Below, piece after piece: positions 8,001-18,231 of a stretch of 64,000 nucleotides of DNA (the stretch's first letter is position 1; each line of letters starts with the position of its first letter). Where the stretch lies: NCBI GenBank assembly GCA_900323505.1, contig OOIN01000038.1:124001-188000 (forward strand). Reading direction: 5' to 3'. Origin of the DNA: Ustilago trichophora. Taxonomy: Eukaryota > Basidiomycota > Ustilaginomycetes > Ustilaginales > Ustilaginaceae. Position numbers and translations under genes: made by a program. The notes beneath the pieces are model-generated. The model worked only from the letters and a program-made list of their open reading frames with translations. It was not told the DNA's origin and searched no databases.

Positions 8001-9479
8001 AGCGTACACGTATGCATCGGCCACGTCCTGATGCAGAAGGATGAATTCGAACGAGCCCACAAGTCGTACGAGCTTGCCTCGAAACGATTCTTCAACGGCA
8101 CCAACGCTGCGGTGATTCAGTACGTTGCACGAGCCGAATACGCCATTGGCATGAAGACCAAGGCGTTTGCCAGTCTGCAGAGCTCCATGGCGCATCTCGA
8201 GGAAGCACGCGAGCTGATCATCAAAGAACGTGGTGTCGAGCATGCGGAATGTCGTCAGATCGAGTACAACTATGCCGTTACTGCTCAGAAAGGTCTTCAG
8301 ATGCTCTTTGATCTTCAGAAAGACCGCAAGACCGCCCAGGCGCTTCGGGATGCCATTGCCGCGGTGGAACGTGTCCAGCCTCTGCTTGTTGCGCCTGCCG
8401 ACCCGGCCGCGCCGCAAGACACGCCGCTGGGCAAGGAAGGTGCGCTTCTGGAAGCGGCCAAGCGCGGACAGCTGCTTTGGATGGCACCTGACCTGGTCGA
8501 GCAGCGTGGCAAGTACGGTGCCTCTTCTCTGCTCCAACGTGCCGCCACTGCGCTTTCGGATCAGGAGAGTTACGAATCGGAAATGTTCAAGCAGAAGGAA
8601 GCCGTTACCGCCGCACGCAAAGAAAAGGAACTGGCGCGGGAACAGGAACGCATTCGCAAAGAAGAAGAGTACAGGGCCCAGATCGAGCAGATGGCGGAGA
8701 AGAGGAGAGCGCTTCGTGAGGAAGCTGCCAAGATCGAATATCTGCGCGAGGCCACTCCTGAAAAGGAGCCGCGTCGACGGGCCAAGAGGGAAGATGTGAC
8801 GTCAGGAGAGGAGGATGCGCCCGATGCCATGGCTGAGAAGGGGAAGAAGCGTAAGCGTGGCGCAGGTGGAAAGAAGAAGGGTAAAGGCAAGAAGAATCTG
8901 GATATGGTGGATAGCGATGAGAACGAGGATAGCGATGATGAGGGTCTATTCGGCGGTGGAGCCAGTGGCAGTGACAGCAGTGATGGAGGGGATGATGAGG
9001 ATGGGGATGAAGAGATCATTCGAAACGGAGCCAAGCTTCTGGCTCAAGAAGAGGGAGATGCAGCTGGCACCACTCGAAGTGGAAAGTCGTCTTCTTCCAA
9101 GTTGGCCAAGCTTGCCAAGTCGAAAAAGACGAAATCGTCGCGCAAGTCTTCTTCGAAGGAGAGCGGTGGTAAGAAGAAGAGGAAGAGTCTGAAACGGGCC
9201 AAAGCGCGCGATTCGGATCAAGACTCGGACGACAACGACGTAGGAGCAGCAGCTGGGAACGATGGTGACAGTGAGGAGGATGCGGGTAGATCGACGAGGC
9301 GGAGCAAAAAAGGAATCTTTGACGAGAGCAGTGACGAGGAGGAAGAGGTGGAAGTGGCAAAGAAGAAGAAAGCGACATCGAGTGGCGGAGGTGGAGGACA
9401 GAAGAGGACAAAGAAGGCCAAAGTGACCAACGATATCATCGACAGTGATGAGGAGATGGCGCTTTTGGACATGGAGTAG
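5091..9479 (+). CDS. CTR9: Paf1-complex subunit CTR9 (TPR protein)
   Basis: Scaffold of the Paf1 complex, which travels with RNA polymerase II and supports elongation and histone modification (family knowledge). One exon, 1462 residues, larger than yeast Ctr9. I start at the ATG at 5091 (MPPRNRTLDLPVAV) because the earlier in-frame ATG leads through the TCCTTGC repeat. The Ctr9 N-terminal block SISLDLDPLPPAEDIQVFLE is followed by many TPR units, e.g. AILNQHPRHALALLGKACIL and GRANEAADNLDIAREAYQAL. Near residues 1160-1230 a coiled coil is rich in KEKELAREQERIRKEEE. The last 230 residues are highly charged, with basic KKRKRGAGGKKKGKGKK and acidic SD/E-rich blocks, as in other Ctr9 proteins. The A-rich insertions between TPRs may be lineage-specific. 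Confidence 0.93.
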   Translation: MPPRNRTLDLPVAVNESISLDLDPLPPAEDIQVFLEALVYERPPSKYWTRLASQLYFENRVPEAIQICAKGVQVLASHKPSETIPLHALLAAFALNNARSAPKLILNDARYQRIANQQPKDAFYNESSLNQSHANTLDPKHHINELSRAILLTTKGQNDGALVIYDAILNQHPRHALALLGKACILLRKRQYAPALKLYQNALEVSLVVQANADKDGDNANILGWRGPDPRVGIGLCLWGLGHHDAARKAWKRAAQLNTNNSAAHLLLGISSLNLVKQTARLVPGTFGAHVERSEEEARELAYTEGMSSLQESWKLDKNNATAAIVMSEYFINNAAQAKNRPGPTLKVEQAAMAHYATALKLGEHAIQYAEARIGVNHAQLIYARASHLASQLSINAAQPELRLQAQRYYGRVVDDVTRMLSSATASNSPSNAQLHLCLSLATLGLAQCQVANRDPLAAINTLDVLTTRPTNTASATQTIELSLLAASLRAQSHPGATASERREDAERARIMLDRALRLIEAAKLDAFGPQSLFAQPDEFPSPSPATTSAATADAAADVPPALAKASLSIRTEDLSKTALEAIASLGSDPLTRVEFAELLQTEDLARATAAYAESLELVKAKAGGKSTDAIEDDEAATNVALLASLETCLGAVLAIRATDIPSSDPQREEERTWLLQRAISRLESAVTAAANAVNAFTANAASTTARLEAQRTVDAVKLIASYNLGRANEAADNLDIAREAYQALLRGHPEYTDAKVRLAILNVSKPPAATTGPEALAQTKALRDATNALLKEALDSDPGNLDTRSTYVCFLAGEFPGSPTPAWGVIKEFTAQLFGATANANAQAKFGGLAAAKLAVDSGRRDAHTLASLGWAYYQLAVHAAGPTAKADRSKNMMRATDLMDKALGADARCAFAAQGMAILLAEDAFAETAGGTSLTLPALGGAPEERRKKNADEALAILSKLREVRDEGSVHVCIGHVLMQKDEFERAHKSYELASKRFFNGTNAAVIQYVARAEYAIGMKTKAFASLQSSMAHLEEARELIIKERGVEHAECRQIEYNYAVTAQKGLQMLFDLQKDRKTAQALRDAIAAVERVQPLLVAPADPAAPQDTPLGKEGALLEAAKRGQLLWMAPDLVEQRGKYGASSLLQRAATALSDQESYESEMFKQKEAVTAARKEKELAREQERIRKEEEYRAQIEQMAEKRRALREEAAKIEYLREATPEKEPRRRAKREDVTSGEEDAPDAMAEKGKKRKRGAGGKKKGKGKKNLDMVDSDENEDSDDEGLFGGGASGSDSSDGGDDEDGDEEIIRNGAKLLAQEEGDAAGTTRSGKSSSSKLAKLAKSKKTKSSRKSSSKESGGKKKRKSLKRAKARDSDQDSDDNDVGAAAGNDGDSEEDAGRSTRRSKKGIFDESSDEEEEVEVAKKKKATSSGGGGGQKRTKKAKVTNDIIDSDEEMALLDME

Positions 9480-10609
9480 GCCTTCGTCCCCTTCTCGTTG
9501 CTGATGTTGTAGATGAGGTTGCTCATGATCACAAAAGAAAAGACAATTTCAGAGTTTACAGTTACACGTGAGAGATGACGTTGGGTGATGGTAGTGAGTC
9601 GTACTGTATGAGGATCTCGATGAGGCCGAGGTTGGGATGATGTCTTCTACTCCAAGTCTCTTGATCTCACCATGGAGCAGGATGGACTTGGACCGCAGCT
9701 CGATCCCACAAGGACGTCATCGACAAACAAGCTGCTCTACGATGTATGTGGCAAGGTATGCGATGAAGACGAGGCATGCTTCGATTCGTAGGCACTGGAT
9801 CTGGCCAGCCACGTGGAGAAATAGCGCTCACCACCCATTCAGCCATTACTGCTTTTCCACCAGATGCCGAGGCTAACCGCATCTTGATTCTTAGCTAATC
9901 TGTCTCTTTGTCGGGCAATGATAAGATAATCATGCGTATGCATCTATCTCTGTGTGTCTCTTTGTATAGCTTGATATCAAAGGCGCAAGGGGAGAGGTGG
10001 ATGGTGACCGCGGCGTATCGGAGACAAGAAGGCCTCGGGCTAACCCCGAAGCGCCGGAGAAGGCATCTTTGTAAGCGATTGTAATCTCACAATGTGGAGC
10101 ACTCCAAAAAAAAAAAAAGAGAGAGTCTGAAAGCGATAAAATATACAGTTTAGAACCCTTGTGAGCCGGCTTTTAGCTGTGGAGCCGGAAGTTAGCAAGC
10201 CAACCAACCAGAAACAAGCTACCCGTGGGAGAGCCGTCGCTCTCGACACGGACACGGCTTCTGACTCGGCTTCTTGGTCCCATAAGAGAGATGCGTCAAT
10301 GTAGCCGGTCTGGATTACTCCACCCTCCCACATCATCACCACCATCACCTCGGCACGAAAGAGTCAACCCCGCAAAAACAAAGCATCGTACGGTGAACGC
10401 TAGACCTAGCACTCGATCAAACACTCGCACTGGAACGGAAACTCGTACAAGGTTGACACGGCAACTCCACTTTCTCCTCGTCCCTTATCATCATCATCAT
10501 CATCATCGTCTTTGTTGTTGCTGCCCTCGAATCGTAGCTCTACAGCAAGACCGCACTCCACACCCCACAACCCTTCGTACATATATACACACAGGAGCAT
10601 CGACAAAGG
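9480..10609. other. Intergenic: CTR9 3' flank and RIB3 promoter/leader
   Basis: No convincing gene. A 39-codon open frame at 9672-9791 is too short to call. A CAT/ATC microsatellite lies at about 10487-10510, and TATATACACACAGG-like sequence is about 30 bp before the RIB3 ATG. Confidence 0.6.
10487..10510. repeat. (TCA)n microsatellite in the RIB3 leader
   Basis: Seven or so uninterrupted TCA/ATC triplets about 100 bp upstream of the RIB3 start. Confidence 0.85.
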
Positions 10610-11350
10610 ATGTCTGTGGACAGCATGTTCGACTCGATAGAGGACGCCGTTGCCGACATTCGAGCCGGCAAATTCGTCGTTGTTCTCGATGATGAAGACC
10701 GAGAGAACGAAGGAGACCTGATCATCTCTGCCTCTCTCTGCACCACCAAACAGATGGCGTGGTTCATCCAGCATACTTCCGGATTCATCTGCATCTCGTT
10801 AACCCCGCAACGCATTGCCGAACTGTCCATCCCCATGATGGTCCCCAACAACACGGAGAAGAACAAGACCGCCTACACCGTCACTGTCGACTACAAGCAC
10901 GGCACCACCACCGGCATCTCGGCCTACGACCGCGCCCTGACCTCGCGACAGCTTGCAGATGGAAACCTGGGAGCAAAAGCGGACGACTTTACCAGACCAG
11001 GACACATGAATCCTCTCCGATACACTGAAGGAGGTGTAAGGGTCAGGATGGGTCACACCGAGGCGAGTGTAGATCTGTGCAAGTTGGCAGGTCTGCCACC
11101 AGCGGGACTGCTGTGTGAGCTGGTCGACCCGGATGATGAGGAGGGTGGAATCGCGAGTAGGGATGCATGTCTCAAGTTTGCCAAGAAGCACGGGTTGAAG
11201 GTGACGACGATCGAGTTGCTAAAGAAGTACAGGGAGGAGAAGGAAGGCGAGCTGGAGGATGGATTGAGGGAGAAGTTGAAGAAGGATGAGGTGAGAGGGG
11301 TCAAGTTGGAGGAGCAGATGGTGGCGCCTCCTGCTGCGACGGTGGTATGA
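10610..11350 (+). CDS. RIB3: 3,4-dihydroxy-2-butanone-4-phosphate synthase
   Basis: Converts ribulose 5-phosphate to 3,4-dihydroxy-2-butanone 4-phosphate and formate, one of the two precursors of the riboflavin ring system (Mg2+-dependent; family knowledge). One exon, 246 residues. The hallmark acidic motif DDEDRENEGDLI lies at about residues 27-38, with FTRPGHMNPLRYTEGGV and RMGHTEASVDLCKLAGLPPAG further on; these carry the active-site His and Glu residues. GTTTGISAYDRALT is also typical. It is monofunctional: no GTP cyclohydrolase II domain follows. The last 30-35 residues are a lysine/glutamate-rich extension (YREEKEGELEDGLREKLKK) beyond the usual end. The position relative to its neighbours carries no pathway information. 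Confidence 0.95.
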   Translation: MSVDSMFDSIEDAVADIRAGKFVVVLDDEDRENEGDLIISASLCTTKQMAWFIQHTSGFICISLTPQRIAELSIPMMVPNNTEKNKTAYTVTVDYKHGTTTGISAYDRALTSRQLADGNLGAKADDFTRPGHMNPLRYTEGGVRVRMGHTEASVDLCKLAGLPPAGLLCELVDPDDEEGGIASRDACLKFAKKHGLKVTTIELLKKYREEKEGELEDGLREKLKKDEVRGVKLEEQMVAPPAATVV

Positions 11351-12300
11351 TTGCTCGCCTATTTGCTCTCTCTTTCGGACTCGATTGGACACCATATATT
11401 GTGTACAATGACTGTACACCGTCGACCCAATGCATCTGTGGCGTATACGACCTGCATCTATTTTTCCCTGACTCAACGCTTTTGTTATAGTATAGCTTCG
11501 AATTGTTTAGATCCGGTTTCCCCACGATTCCTTCAGCGTAATGGCACATTTCACACTTTTACAACATCACCTTCCCACAGCAATTTGCTCGTTTGCCAAA
11601 CTGAGCTGAGCAGACGGCAGGGGTGTAGCGCACATATCTGAGAAAGCTTGACAACATTCGCATCCCTACGATACTATGTCAAGGCTAGCATTACGAGCTG
11701 TATTTCACACTCACACTTGCACTTGCGACTTTGGTAGGGTCGATCACGAGACCACAGCATCTCTGGGATCTTATTCGCCGAGGAGACGAATCTAACAAAT
11801 CCTGCAAATGTGAGCAGGTCTAACATTTTGAAACCGAAAAAAACGGAACCGATAAGATGCGCTGCTTTTGCGCTGCTCTCTGCCTGAGGATTTGATTTTT
11901 GTTCTTCTGGCTTCTTCCCTTTTTCAAGCGTGTGCCTGTGTGTGCCTGTGTGGACGCGTGAGTCTCGAGAAGAAAGGCCAATTCGCAGCCAACAGGAAAG
12001 AGAGAGAGAAAGTGTGCAACGCGCGCTGAGCAACACTACACTACACACTGCGCTCAGCCAGCTTCTTCGCAAAAGCTCAACGCAACACTTTTTTTCTTTG
12101 ATCCTATAGGCTCTCTTGAATACCATCATCGCTATCCAAAGCTTGCCACGTTGCGATCATCACTATTTTCGACGCAAACACCGACACATTGCTTCCTACT
12201 CAGGATTCAAGTATAGCTCGGCTACGACGATCACTTCGACCCAGCTTTAGCTGCTTCAACCGGCATATCGATTGATTTACATAGTGCTGCATCACCAGTT
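11351..12300. other. Intergenic: RIB3 3' flank and CCT2 promoter/leader
   Basis: No gene seen. It contains GTGTGCCTGTGTGTGCCTGTG-like short repeats around 11925-11950 (reading into the CCT2 upstream side) and a poly-T stretch. Confidence 0.6.
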
Positions 12301-13875
12301 ATGTCCGCACCCATCTTTGCCCAGGAGGCCACCCAAGAGCGAGCTGAAAATGCCCGTCTCTCTTCCTTTGTCGGTGCTGTTGCCCTCGGCGATCTCGTCA
12401 AGACCACGCTTGGTCCCAAGGGAATGAACAAGATTCTTCAATCCGTCGGATCCAACGAGATTGTGGTCACCAACGACGGCGCTACCATTCTCAAATCCAT
12501 CCACCTTGACAATGCGGCTGCCAAGATCTTGGTCAACATCTCCAAGGTGCAGGATGACGAGGTGGGAGATGGAACCACTTCGGTCTGTGTTCTTGCTGCC
12601 GAGCTGTTGCGCGAAGCCGAGAAGTTGATCGAGATGCGAATTCACCCGCAGACCATTGTGGAAGGGTATCGCATTGCTTCGGCTGCCGCTCTCAAGGCGC
12701 TCGAGGATACCGCTGAGGATCATGGAAAGGATGCCGCTACTTTCCGTACCGATTTGCTCAACATTGCCCGTACCACGCTCAGCTCCAAAGTTCTCTCTGC
12801 CGACAAGGATTACTTTGCCAACCTCGCCGTTGACGCCGTTCTTCGCTTGAAGGGCTCCACAAACCTCGAACACATCCAGATCATCAAGAAACCAGGTGGA
12901 AAACTCACCGACTCGTACCTCGACGAAGGATTCATCCTCAACAAAAAGATCGGCACCAACTGTCCCAAGTCGCTCAACAACGCAAAGATCCTCATCGCCA
13001 ACACTTCGATGGATACCGACAAGATCAAAGTTTTCGGCGCCCGTGTTCGCGTAGAGGGTACCGGCAAGTTGGCCGAACTGGAACGTGCCGAGCGCGAAAA
13101 GATGAAGGCCAAAGTGGACAAGATCAAAGCGCATGGGATCACGTGTTTCGTCAACCGTCAGTTGATCTACAACTATCCCGAATCTCTGCTGGCCGAAGCG
13201 GGTATCATGTCGATCGAGCATGCTGATTTCGAAGGTGTCGAGAGGTTGGCTCTGGTGACGGGCGGAGAGATTGCCAGTACGTTTGATCGACCGGATTTGG
13301 TCAAGATCGGTACCTGTGGAAAGATTGAAGAGGTGATGATTGGGGAGGATAAGTTGATCAAGTTTTCCGGAGTTGCTGCTGGCGAGGCTTGTACGGTGGT
13401 GTTGAGGGGAGCCACGAGCCAGATGTTGGATGAAGCTGAGCGATCTTTGCACGATGCATTGTCGGTTTTGTCGCAGACGGTCGGCGAGACTAGGGTGCTG
13501 TTGGGTGGAGGATGTGCCGAAATGTCCATGTCGAAAGTGGTCGATGAAGCGGCACGATCCACCTCGGGTAAAAAAGCCATTGCTACAGAGAGCTTTGCCA
13601 AAGCTCTACGACAGCTGCCTACGATTCTTGCCGACAATGCCGGATTGGACTCCTCCGAGCTAGTCGCCCAACTCCGCGCAGCCCATCAACAAGGTGACAA
13701 ATTCGCTGGTCTCGATTTGGACGTCGGAAAAGTGGCAGATATGAAACAAAAGGGCGTAAGGGAATCGTACAAGTTGAAGAGACAGGTGGTTGTTTCGGCA
13801 ACCGAAGCGGCCGAGATGATCTTGAGGGTAGACGATATTCTCAAGTGTGCTCCTAGGAGACGTGAGGCGCATTGA
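12301..13875 (+). CDS. CCT2: T-complex protein 1 subunit beta (TRiC/CCT chaperonin)
   Basis: One of eight subunits of the cytosolic chaperonin that folds actin, tubulin and many other proteins with ATP. One exon, 524 residues, the normal family length. The equatorial-domain ATP motifs are present: [26 protein letters not shown] and [11 protein letters not shown]. The C-terminal equatorial half shows [18 protein letters not shown] and [20 protein letters not shown]. The segments [20 protein letters not shown] and [20 protein letters not shown], and the ending [18 protein letters not shown], identify the beta subunit rather than other CCT paralogues (family knowledge). The gene is convergent with the proteasome gene, with 282 bp between stop codons. 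Confidence 0.95.
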   Translation: MSAPIFAQEATQERAENARLSSFVGAVALGDLVKTTLGPKGMNKILQSVGSNEIVVTNDGATILKSIHLDNAAAKILVNISKVQDDEVGDGTTSVCVLAAELLREAEKLIEMRIHPQTIVEGYRIASAAALKALEDTAEDHGKDAATFRTDLLNIARTTLSSKVLSADKDYFANLAVDAVLRLKGSTNLEHIQIIKKPGGKLTDSYLDEGFILNKKIGTNCPKSLNNAKILIANTSMDTDKIKVFGARVRVEGTGKLAELERAEREKMKAKVDKIKAHGITCFVNRQLIYNYPESLLAEAGIMSIEHADFEGVERLALVTGGEIASTFDRPDLVKIGTCGKIEEVMIGEDKLIKFSGVAAGEACTVVLRGATSQMLDEAERSLHDALSVLSQTVGETRVLLGGGCAEMSMSKVVDEAARSTSGKKAIATESFAKALRQLPTILADNAGLDSSELVAQLRAAHQQGDKFAGLDLDVGKVADMKQKGVRESYKLKRQVVVSATEAAEMILRVDDILKCAPRRREAH

Positions 13876-14157
13876 AGGGGGAAATCAAACGGTGTGGGGT
13901 TGGATGTTGGATCTGGAGATGTTATTTTGTACCCTTTTGGTGTAGGTCAACGTTGAATTCCAGAAAATTTACTCTTTTCAAGCAGTCTCTACCTCTCGAT
14001 TCCCGAGTGTTCTCCCAGTCGATAAGTTATCCGTTGACTCTACAATGTCTGCAAGACAAATCGTCCAACAAACGCACACAAACCAACAATCAAAGAGTCA
14101 ACCAGACAAAGCCTCGTGATTGCAACCAGAACGAAAAAAAAAAGTACAAACAATCTA

Positions 14158-15175
14158 CTAATCGCGTTCAGCGAGTCTGTCGAGAATCGCCGAGATTTCG
14201 TCTTGGTTCAACTTTCTAAACCTCTTTTGCATCTGAACGGCCTTTGGCAGTGTCGAAGAATCCAAAGGGGCTCCACTATCATCCTGGGTAGCTTTGGCAG
14301 CCTCGGGTCCGCCCACGATGGCAACTTCCAATTCCGAGGGCTTGAGATCTTGGGCTAGAACGGTTGCCAACGTGTTGACGGCCAAATCGAGCGTCTGTTC
14401 GAGACTGAGGTTGGAAGAGATTTGTTCGGCTTCGAGGGCTGCTGCGTCTGTTGCCGATGTGGTTTCGGGGATGGGTTCGGTGGTGGTGGAAGTGGAAGTG
14501 GAGGAGGAAGAGGAGGATTTTTTGAATTGTTTCTCGAGGAAGTTTGTTGCTTCGGTTTGTTTGACGCCTGCAGCGGTGGCACGGAAGCCAACGTAGTATC
14601 CGGCTGGATCGATCTTGAAGATCTGAGGTCCGCGTTCGGGGTCGATGCCGACGAGGATCATGCTAACTCCGTAAGGACGCATGGCTGCTCGTTGGGTGTA
14701 GACTTGGTTCAAGTTGGCCATTCGCTTGGCGAGGAGGTCGGGGGTGATCGAGTAGCCGTACTTGTACTTGAAGTCGGCTGCTTCCATCTTTGCTCGCTGC
14801 ACTTGGGCTCTTGCATCGGCTGTGAGTTTTCACCAATATTGGACAACACATTCATGTTCCGAAAGTCAGCCACTGTCGCAACGACTGGATCTACTTTCAA
14901 GATGAGAGTGGGCGATGAGGTGACAACTTACCAACACGACCAGTCATGATGCATCCGATCTCGGGAGTAAGGTTAAAGATGTTGGTGACGCTAGAAGCGT
15001 CGATGAGCTTGTCGGGGACCTTCTTTTGTCCGACGACTACCGAACAGTCCTTGCCGCGAACAGCAATGCTGGTCAAGCCCGCGGTGTTGATGGCCTTGAA
15101 AGCGTATTCGACCTGATAGAGCCTTCCATCTGGCGAGAAGATGGTGAGGTATCGGTCGTAGGATGAACGCGACAT
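14158..15175 (-). CDS. 20S proteasome subunit alpha type 1 (PSMA6/Scl1-like), two exons
   Basis: Outer-ring alpha subunit of the 20S proteasome (SCL1 in yeast, PSMA6 in human). Exon 1 is 15175-14932 and exon 2 is 14819-14158. The intron (14931-14820) has donor GTAAGT and ends in ACTCACAG. Joining gives [18 protein letters not shown] in phase, matching the family. The alpha-subunit signature [20 protein letters not shown] lies at residues 6-25, and [20 protein letters not shown] and the [20 protein letters not shown] segment are alpha-1-like. The product is 301 residues, about 50 longer than yeast or human. The excess is a serine/threonine-rich, then acidic insertion after NFLEKQFKK, and it precedes the last conserved LEVAIVGG strand. 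The gene is divergent from NOP56. Confidence 0.92.
14820..14931 (-). other. Intron of the proteasome alpha-1 gene
   Basis: 112-nt intron, GTAAGT donor and CACAG acceptor, phase 1; splicing restores the conserved alpha-subunit sequence. Confidence 0.9.
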
Positions 15176-16057
15176 TGTGGGCTAGATCTGTCACTGTCCT
15201 GTGGTGGTTCAGGTTGCTGCCTATGTTGATGCTCAGATAGGAGAGCGTCACTGCTGGTGAAGCGGATACTGAGAAGGCAACTGTGCGACGGTGTATGTTG
15301 TGAGAAAGGATGCGTAGGGTATGGAGTTGGCGATTGAGATGGTGAGGTGAAGATGGATAGGGTGATTGTGATGCCAAAGCACAGTTGCGAAAAAGTGACA
15401 CTAAGTTATTGGTGTGAGTGTGGAGCAACAACGACGCTTCCTTTTGCTGCACTGACGACGCGGTCTGAGCGTTTTTGTGTGAGTTGTACTGTACAGTACT
15501 GTAGTGTGAATTGTGCACTTCTCAAAATCAAAGCCAACAGACAGGCACTCGTCTGGCTTCAACTCGATCACCGCCCAGACTCAGAAATCGCATCTGGTGA
15601 AATCACCGATGTGGTTGCTCCCGATGAGCTACAAGTCCACGTGATCTGCTCTTTCTCCAATTTCTTCTTCCTCTTCTTTGAGCTCTGCCGCTTTGGAAAA
15701 GCAAATTTTTCCCCTTTCTTTTTCTTTAAGAAGCGGAGAAAAAGAAAGACTCGGTCTGCTGCCTTGACCTTTTTTAGACTCGCTCAAAGCCCAGCCAAAA
15801 AGAAAGAAAAAATTCCAAAGAATCAAGGCTTGTCGTCGCCATCAGCTGCTGTCCATTCGTACTTACCATCCCTTCACCATAGCCTATCTGCACCTCTGTT
15901 ACTTCAGGCTCGAATCGTCTCAGCTCGACAGAGACGCTTTCCTTTATACATCACAGCTCGTGCTCTGTGATTCCGACCCTGTCGCCCTTTTATAACCCTT
16001 CCCTATATACTTCTCTCGACACAAAAGAAAAGGACGAGCCTACATTCAATCGCCACC
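15176..16057. promoter_or_regulatory. Divergent promoter region between proteasome alpha-1 and NOP56
   Basis: 882 bp separate the two start codons. The stretch holds the palindromic run TACTGTACAGTACTGTA (15487-15503) and, on the NOP56 side, TTTATAA and CTATATA elements about 50-70 bp before the ATG that could act as TATA boxes. No coding sequence seen. Confidence 0.5.
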
Positions 16058-17623
16058 ATGTCGTCCGCACCCACCCACATCCTCTTCGAGTGCGCTACAG
16101 GATGCGCCGTCTTCGAGGTTGCTGCCGTTGAGGAGATCGGCTCCCTCACCCGTGCCGTTCAGGAGAGCGTCAACGAGGTCAACACTTTTGGAAAGATGGT
16201 CAAGCTTCTCTCCTTCTCCCCCTTCAAGAACGCCCTCGATGCTCTTCAGGCCTCCCTCGACATTTCCGAAGGTGTCGTCAACGACTACCTCAAGTCGTTG
16301 CTCACCCTCAACCTCTCTTCGGGCAAGAAGAAGAGCGTCATCCTCGGTGTTCAGGATAGGAACTTGGCCTCCTCCATCGTTGGCGAGCTCGGTATCCCTT
16401 GCGACACCGGAGAGACCTCGCTCGAGCTCATCCGTGGTGTCAGACAGCATGCCGAGAAGCTGCTCAAGGGTATGGCTGACGGCGATTTGGCCAAGGCACA
16501 GCTCGGTCTCGGTCACAGTTACTCGCGTTCCAAGGTCAAGTTCAACGTCAACCGTTCCGACAACATGATCATCCAGGCTATCGCTTTGCTCGACACCCTC
16601 GACAAGGACGTCAACACTTTTGCCATGCGCGTTCGCGAGTGGTACGGCTGGCACTTCCCCGAGCTCGTCAAGCTCACCACTGACAACTTGACCTATGCCA
16701 AGCTCGCCAAGTTCATCCGCAACAAGGAGCGTCTCTCCGAGGAAGATGTCGAGGACATGACCGACATCCTCTCCGGTGACGAGACCATGGCCAAGAACAT
16801 TCTCGACGCCGCCCGTGCTTCCATGGGCCAGGAGATTGGCGAGTTGGATATGCACAACATCCTCAACTTTGCCGACCGTGTCATCAACCTCGGCGAGTAC
16901 AGGAAGAACATGCACAAGTACCTCATCGAGAAGATGCACCTCGTCGCGCCCAACCTTTCCGCCCTCTTGGGTGAGATCATCGGTGCCCGTCTCATCAGCC
17001 ACGCCGGTTCGTTGACCAACCTCGCCAAGTACCCCGCTTCCACCGTTCAGATCCTCGGTGCCGAGAAGGCTCTCTTCCGTGCCCTCAAGACCAAGGGCAA
17101 CACTCCCAAGTACGGTCTCATCTACCACGCCTCTGCCATCGCCCGTGCCGCACCCAAGAACAAGGGTCGCATGTCGCGTTTCTTGGCCAACAAGATCTCG
17201 ATCGCAAGCAGAATCGACTGCTTCTCCGAGACCCCCACCACCAAGTTCGGTGAGGTGCTCGCCGTTCAGGTCGAGGAACGTCTTGCCTTCTACGAGACGG
17301 GTAAGGCTCCCACCAAGAACTCGGACGCCATGAGCAAGGCCATCAAGGCTATCGAGGAGGCTGCCGGTGATCTCATGGACGAGGATGCCGATGACGATGA
17401 TGAGGATGACGACGAGGACTCCATGCCCGCCGCTGTCGGTGTCTCAGATCCAGCAGACAAGAAGAGCAAGAAGGACAAGGACGCAAAGAAGGACAAGAAG
17501 TCCAAGTCCAAATCGGCAGACAAGGACAAGAAGAAGGACGTAGAAAAGGCCGCCAAGAAGGCAGCAAAGGAGGCCAAGAAGGACAAGAAGGAAAAGAAGG
17601 AAAAGAAGGACAAGAAGAAGTGA
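16058..17623 (+). CDS. NOP56: Nucleolar protein NOP56 (box C/D snoRNP core)
   Basis: Core protein of box C/D snoRNPs, which direct 2'-O-methylation and early processing of rRNA in the nucleolus, paired with NOP58, fibrillarin and Snu13 (family knowledge). One exon, 521 residues. The N-terminal NOP5NT-like region begins THILFECATGCAVFEV. The coiled-coil region contains KAQLGLGHSYSRSKVKFNVN and MRVREWYGWHFPELVKLTTD. The Nop RNA-binding domain has GARLISHAGSLTNLAKYPAS, TVQILGAEKALFRALKTKGN and TPKYGLIYHASAIARAAP. KFNVNRSDNMIIQ and NKGRMSRFLANKISIASRID favour NOP56 over NOP58. The tail is an acidic D/E run followed by many KKD/KKE units, the usual nucleolar tail. The human gene hosts snoRNAs in introns; here there are no introns, so none are hosted. 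Confidence 0.95.
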   Translation: MSSAPTHILFECATGCAVFEVAAVEEIGSLTRAVQESVNEVNTFGKMVKLLSFSPFKNALDALQASLDISEGVVNDYLKSLLTLNLSSGKKKSVILGVQDRNLASSIVGELGIPCDTGETSLELIRGVRQHAEKLLKGMADGDLAKAQLGLGHSYSRSKVKFNVNRSDNMIIQAIALLDTLDKDVNTFAMRVREWYGWHFPELVKLTTDNLTYAKLAKFIRNKERLSEEDVEDMTDILSGDETMAKNILDAARASMGQEIGELDMHNILNFADRVINLGEYRKNMHKYLIEKMHLVAPNLSALLGEIIGARLISHAGSLTNLAKYPASTVQILGAEKALFRALKTKGNTPKYGLIYHASAIARAAPKNKGRMSRFLANKISIASRIDCFSETPTTKFGEVLAVQVEERLAFYETGKAPTKNSDAMSKAIKAIEEAAGDLMDEDADDDDEDDDEDSMPAAVGVSDPADKKSKKDKDAKKDKKSKSKSADKDKKKDVEKAAKKAAKEAKKDKKEKKEKKDKKK

Positions 17624-18231
17624 GATAGCTCTTACCCAACCTTTGCTTCACTCCTTTCCCCTCCCTCTGCATTCGCTCTTCTTTTTAGCATCAACGCCAT
17701 TCCTTTGCATTCTATAACATGCTTTTCTTCTTCTCTACCCATTTTTTCATCTTGTTCATAGCCATTGCCGATTTCTTCTAGCACACTCTGTACTCTAGTC
17801 TCCGTTTCGAAAGCCTTTCATAGCTCCTGATGTTGCGTGTGTTTGTGTGTGTCTGAGTCAGGTCTGATTTGGTTGATACCCTTTGATGCTGGAAAAGGGG
17901 GTGTTTTGCCGGCCGAGTGACACGAGCATAGCCTCCCAAATGTGGAGTTCAGGGTGCAGATGCAACGACCGTGCGCCCTTCCTCTTCACCTTTCCCCCAA
18001 CCCACATTCCATCTTTCATCACCCATCAATCATCCACATTGCCCAACACCATTCGCGCTCCTACCGCCACCATCTCACGCACGTCTAAGTTCACGCTTGA
18101 ACCATCCCTCGCTTCCTCAGATTCATACACCAAAATCACGACTGTGCTTTTCGCTCGAAGCACGCAACCCGATCCTCAATAGACCCAACGTCGACAAATT
18201 CCTACAGCCCAAATCCAAAGAGCTCGCATAG
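17624..18231. other. Intergenic: NOP56 3' flank and SH3-gene promoter
   Basis: Pyrimidine-rich 3' flank, short GT repeats near 17840, then C/A-rich leader sequence. No gene seen. Confidence 0.6.

Noticed and set aside
5040..8537. Long minus-strand frames opposite CTR9 (510 and 600 codons)
   Set aside because: Antisense shadows with biased composition.
9672..9791. 39-codon plus-strand frame (MEQDGLGPQLDPTRTSS...)
   Set aside because: Protein-like but very short; the only intron that would extend it would be 36 nt, too short for a fungal intron.
12292..13452. 386-codon minus-strand frame opposite CCT2
   Set aside because: Antisense shadow.
16046..17128. 360-codon minus-strand frame opposite NOP56
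   Set aside because: Antisense shadow.
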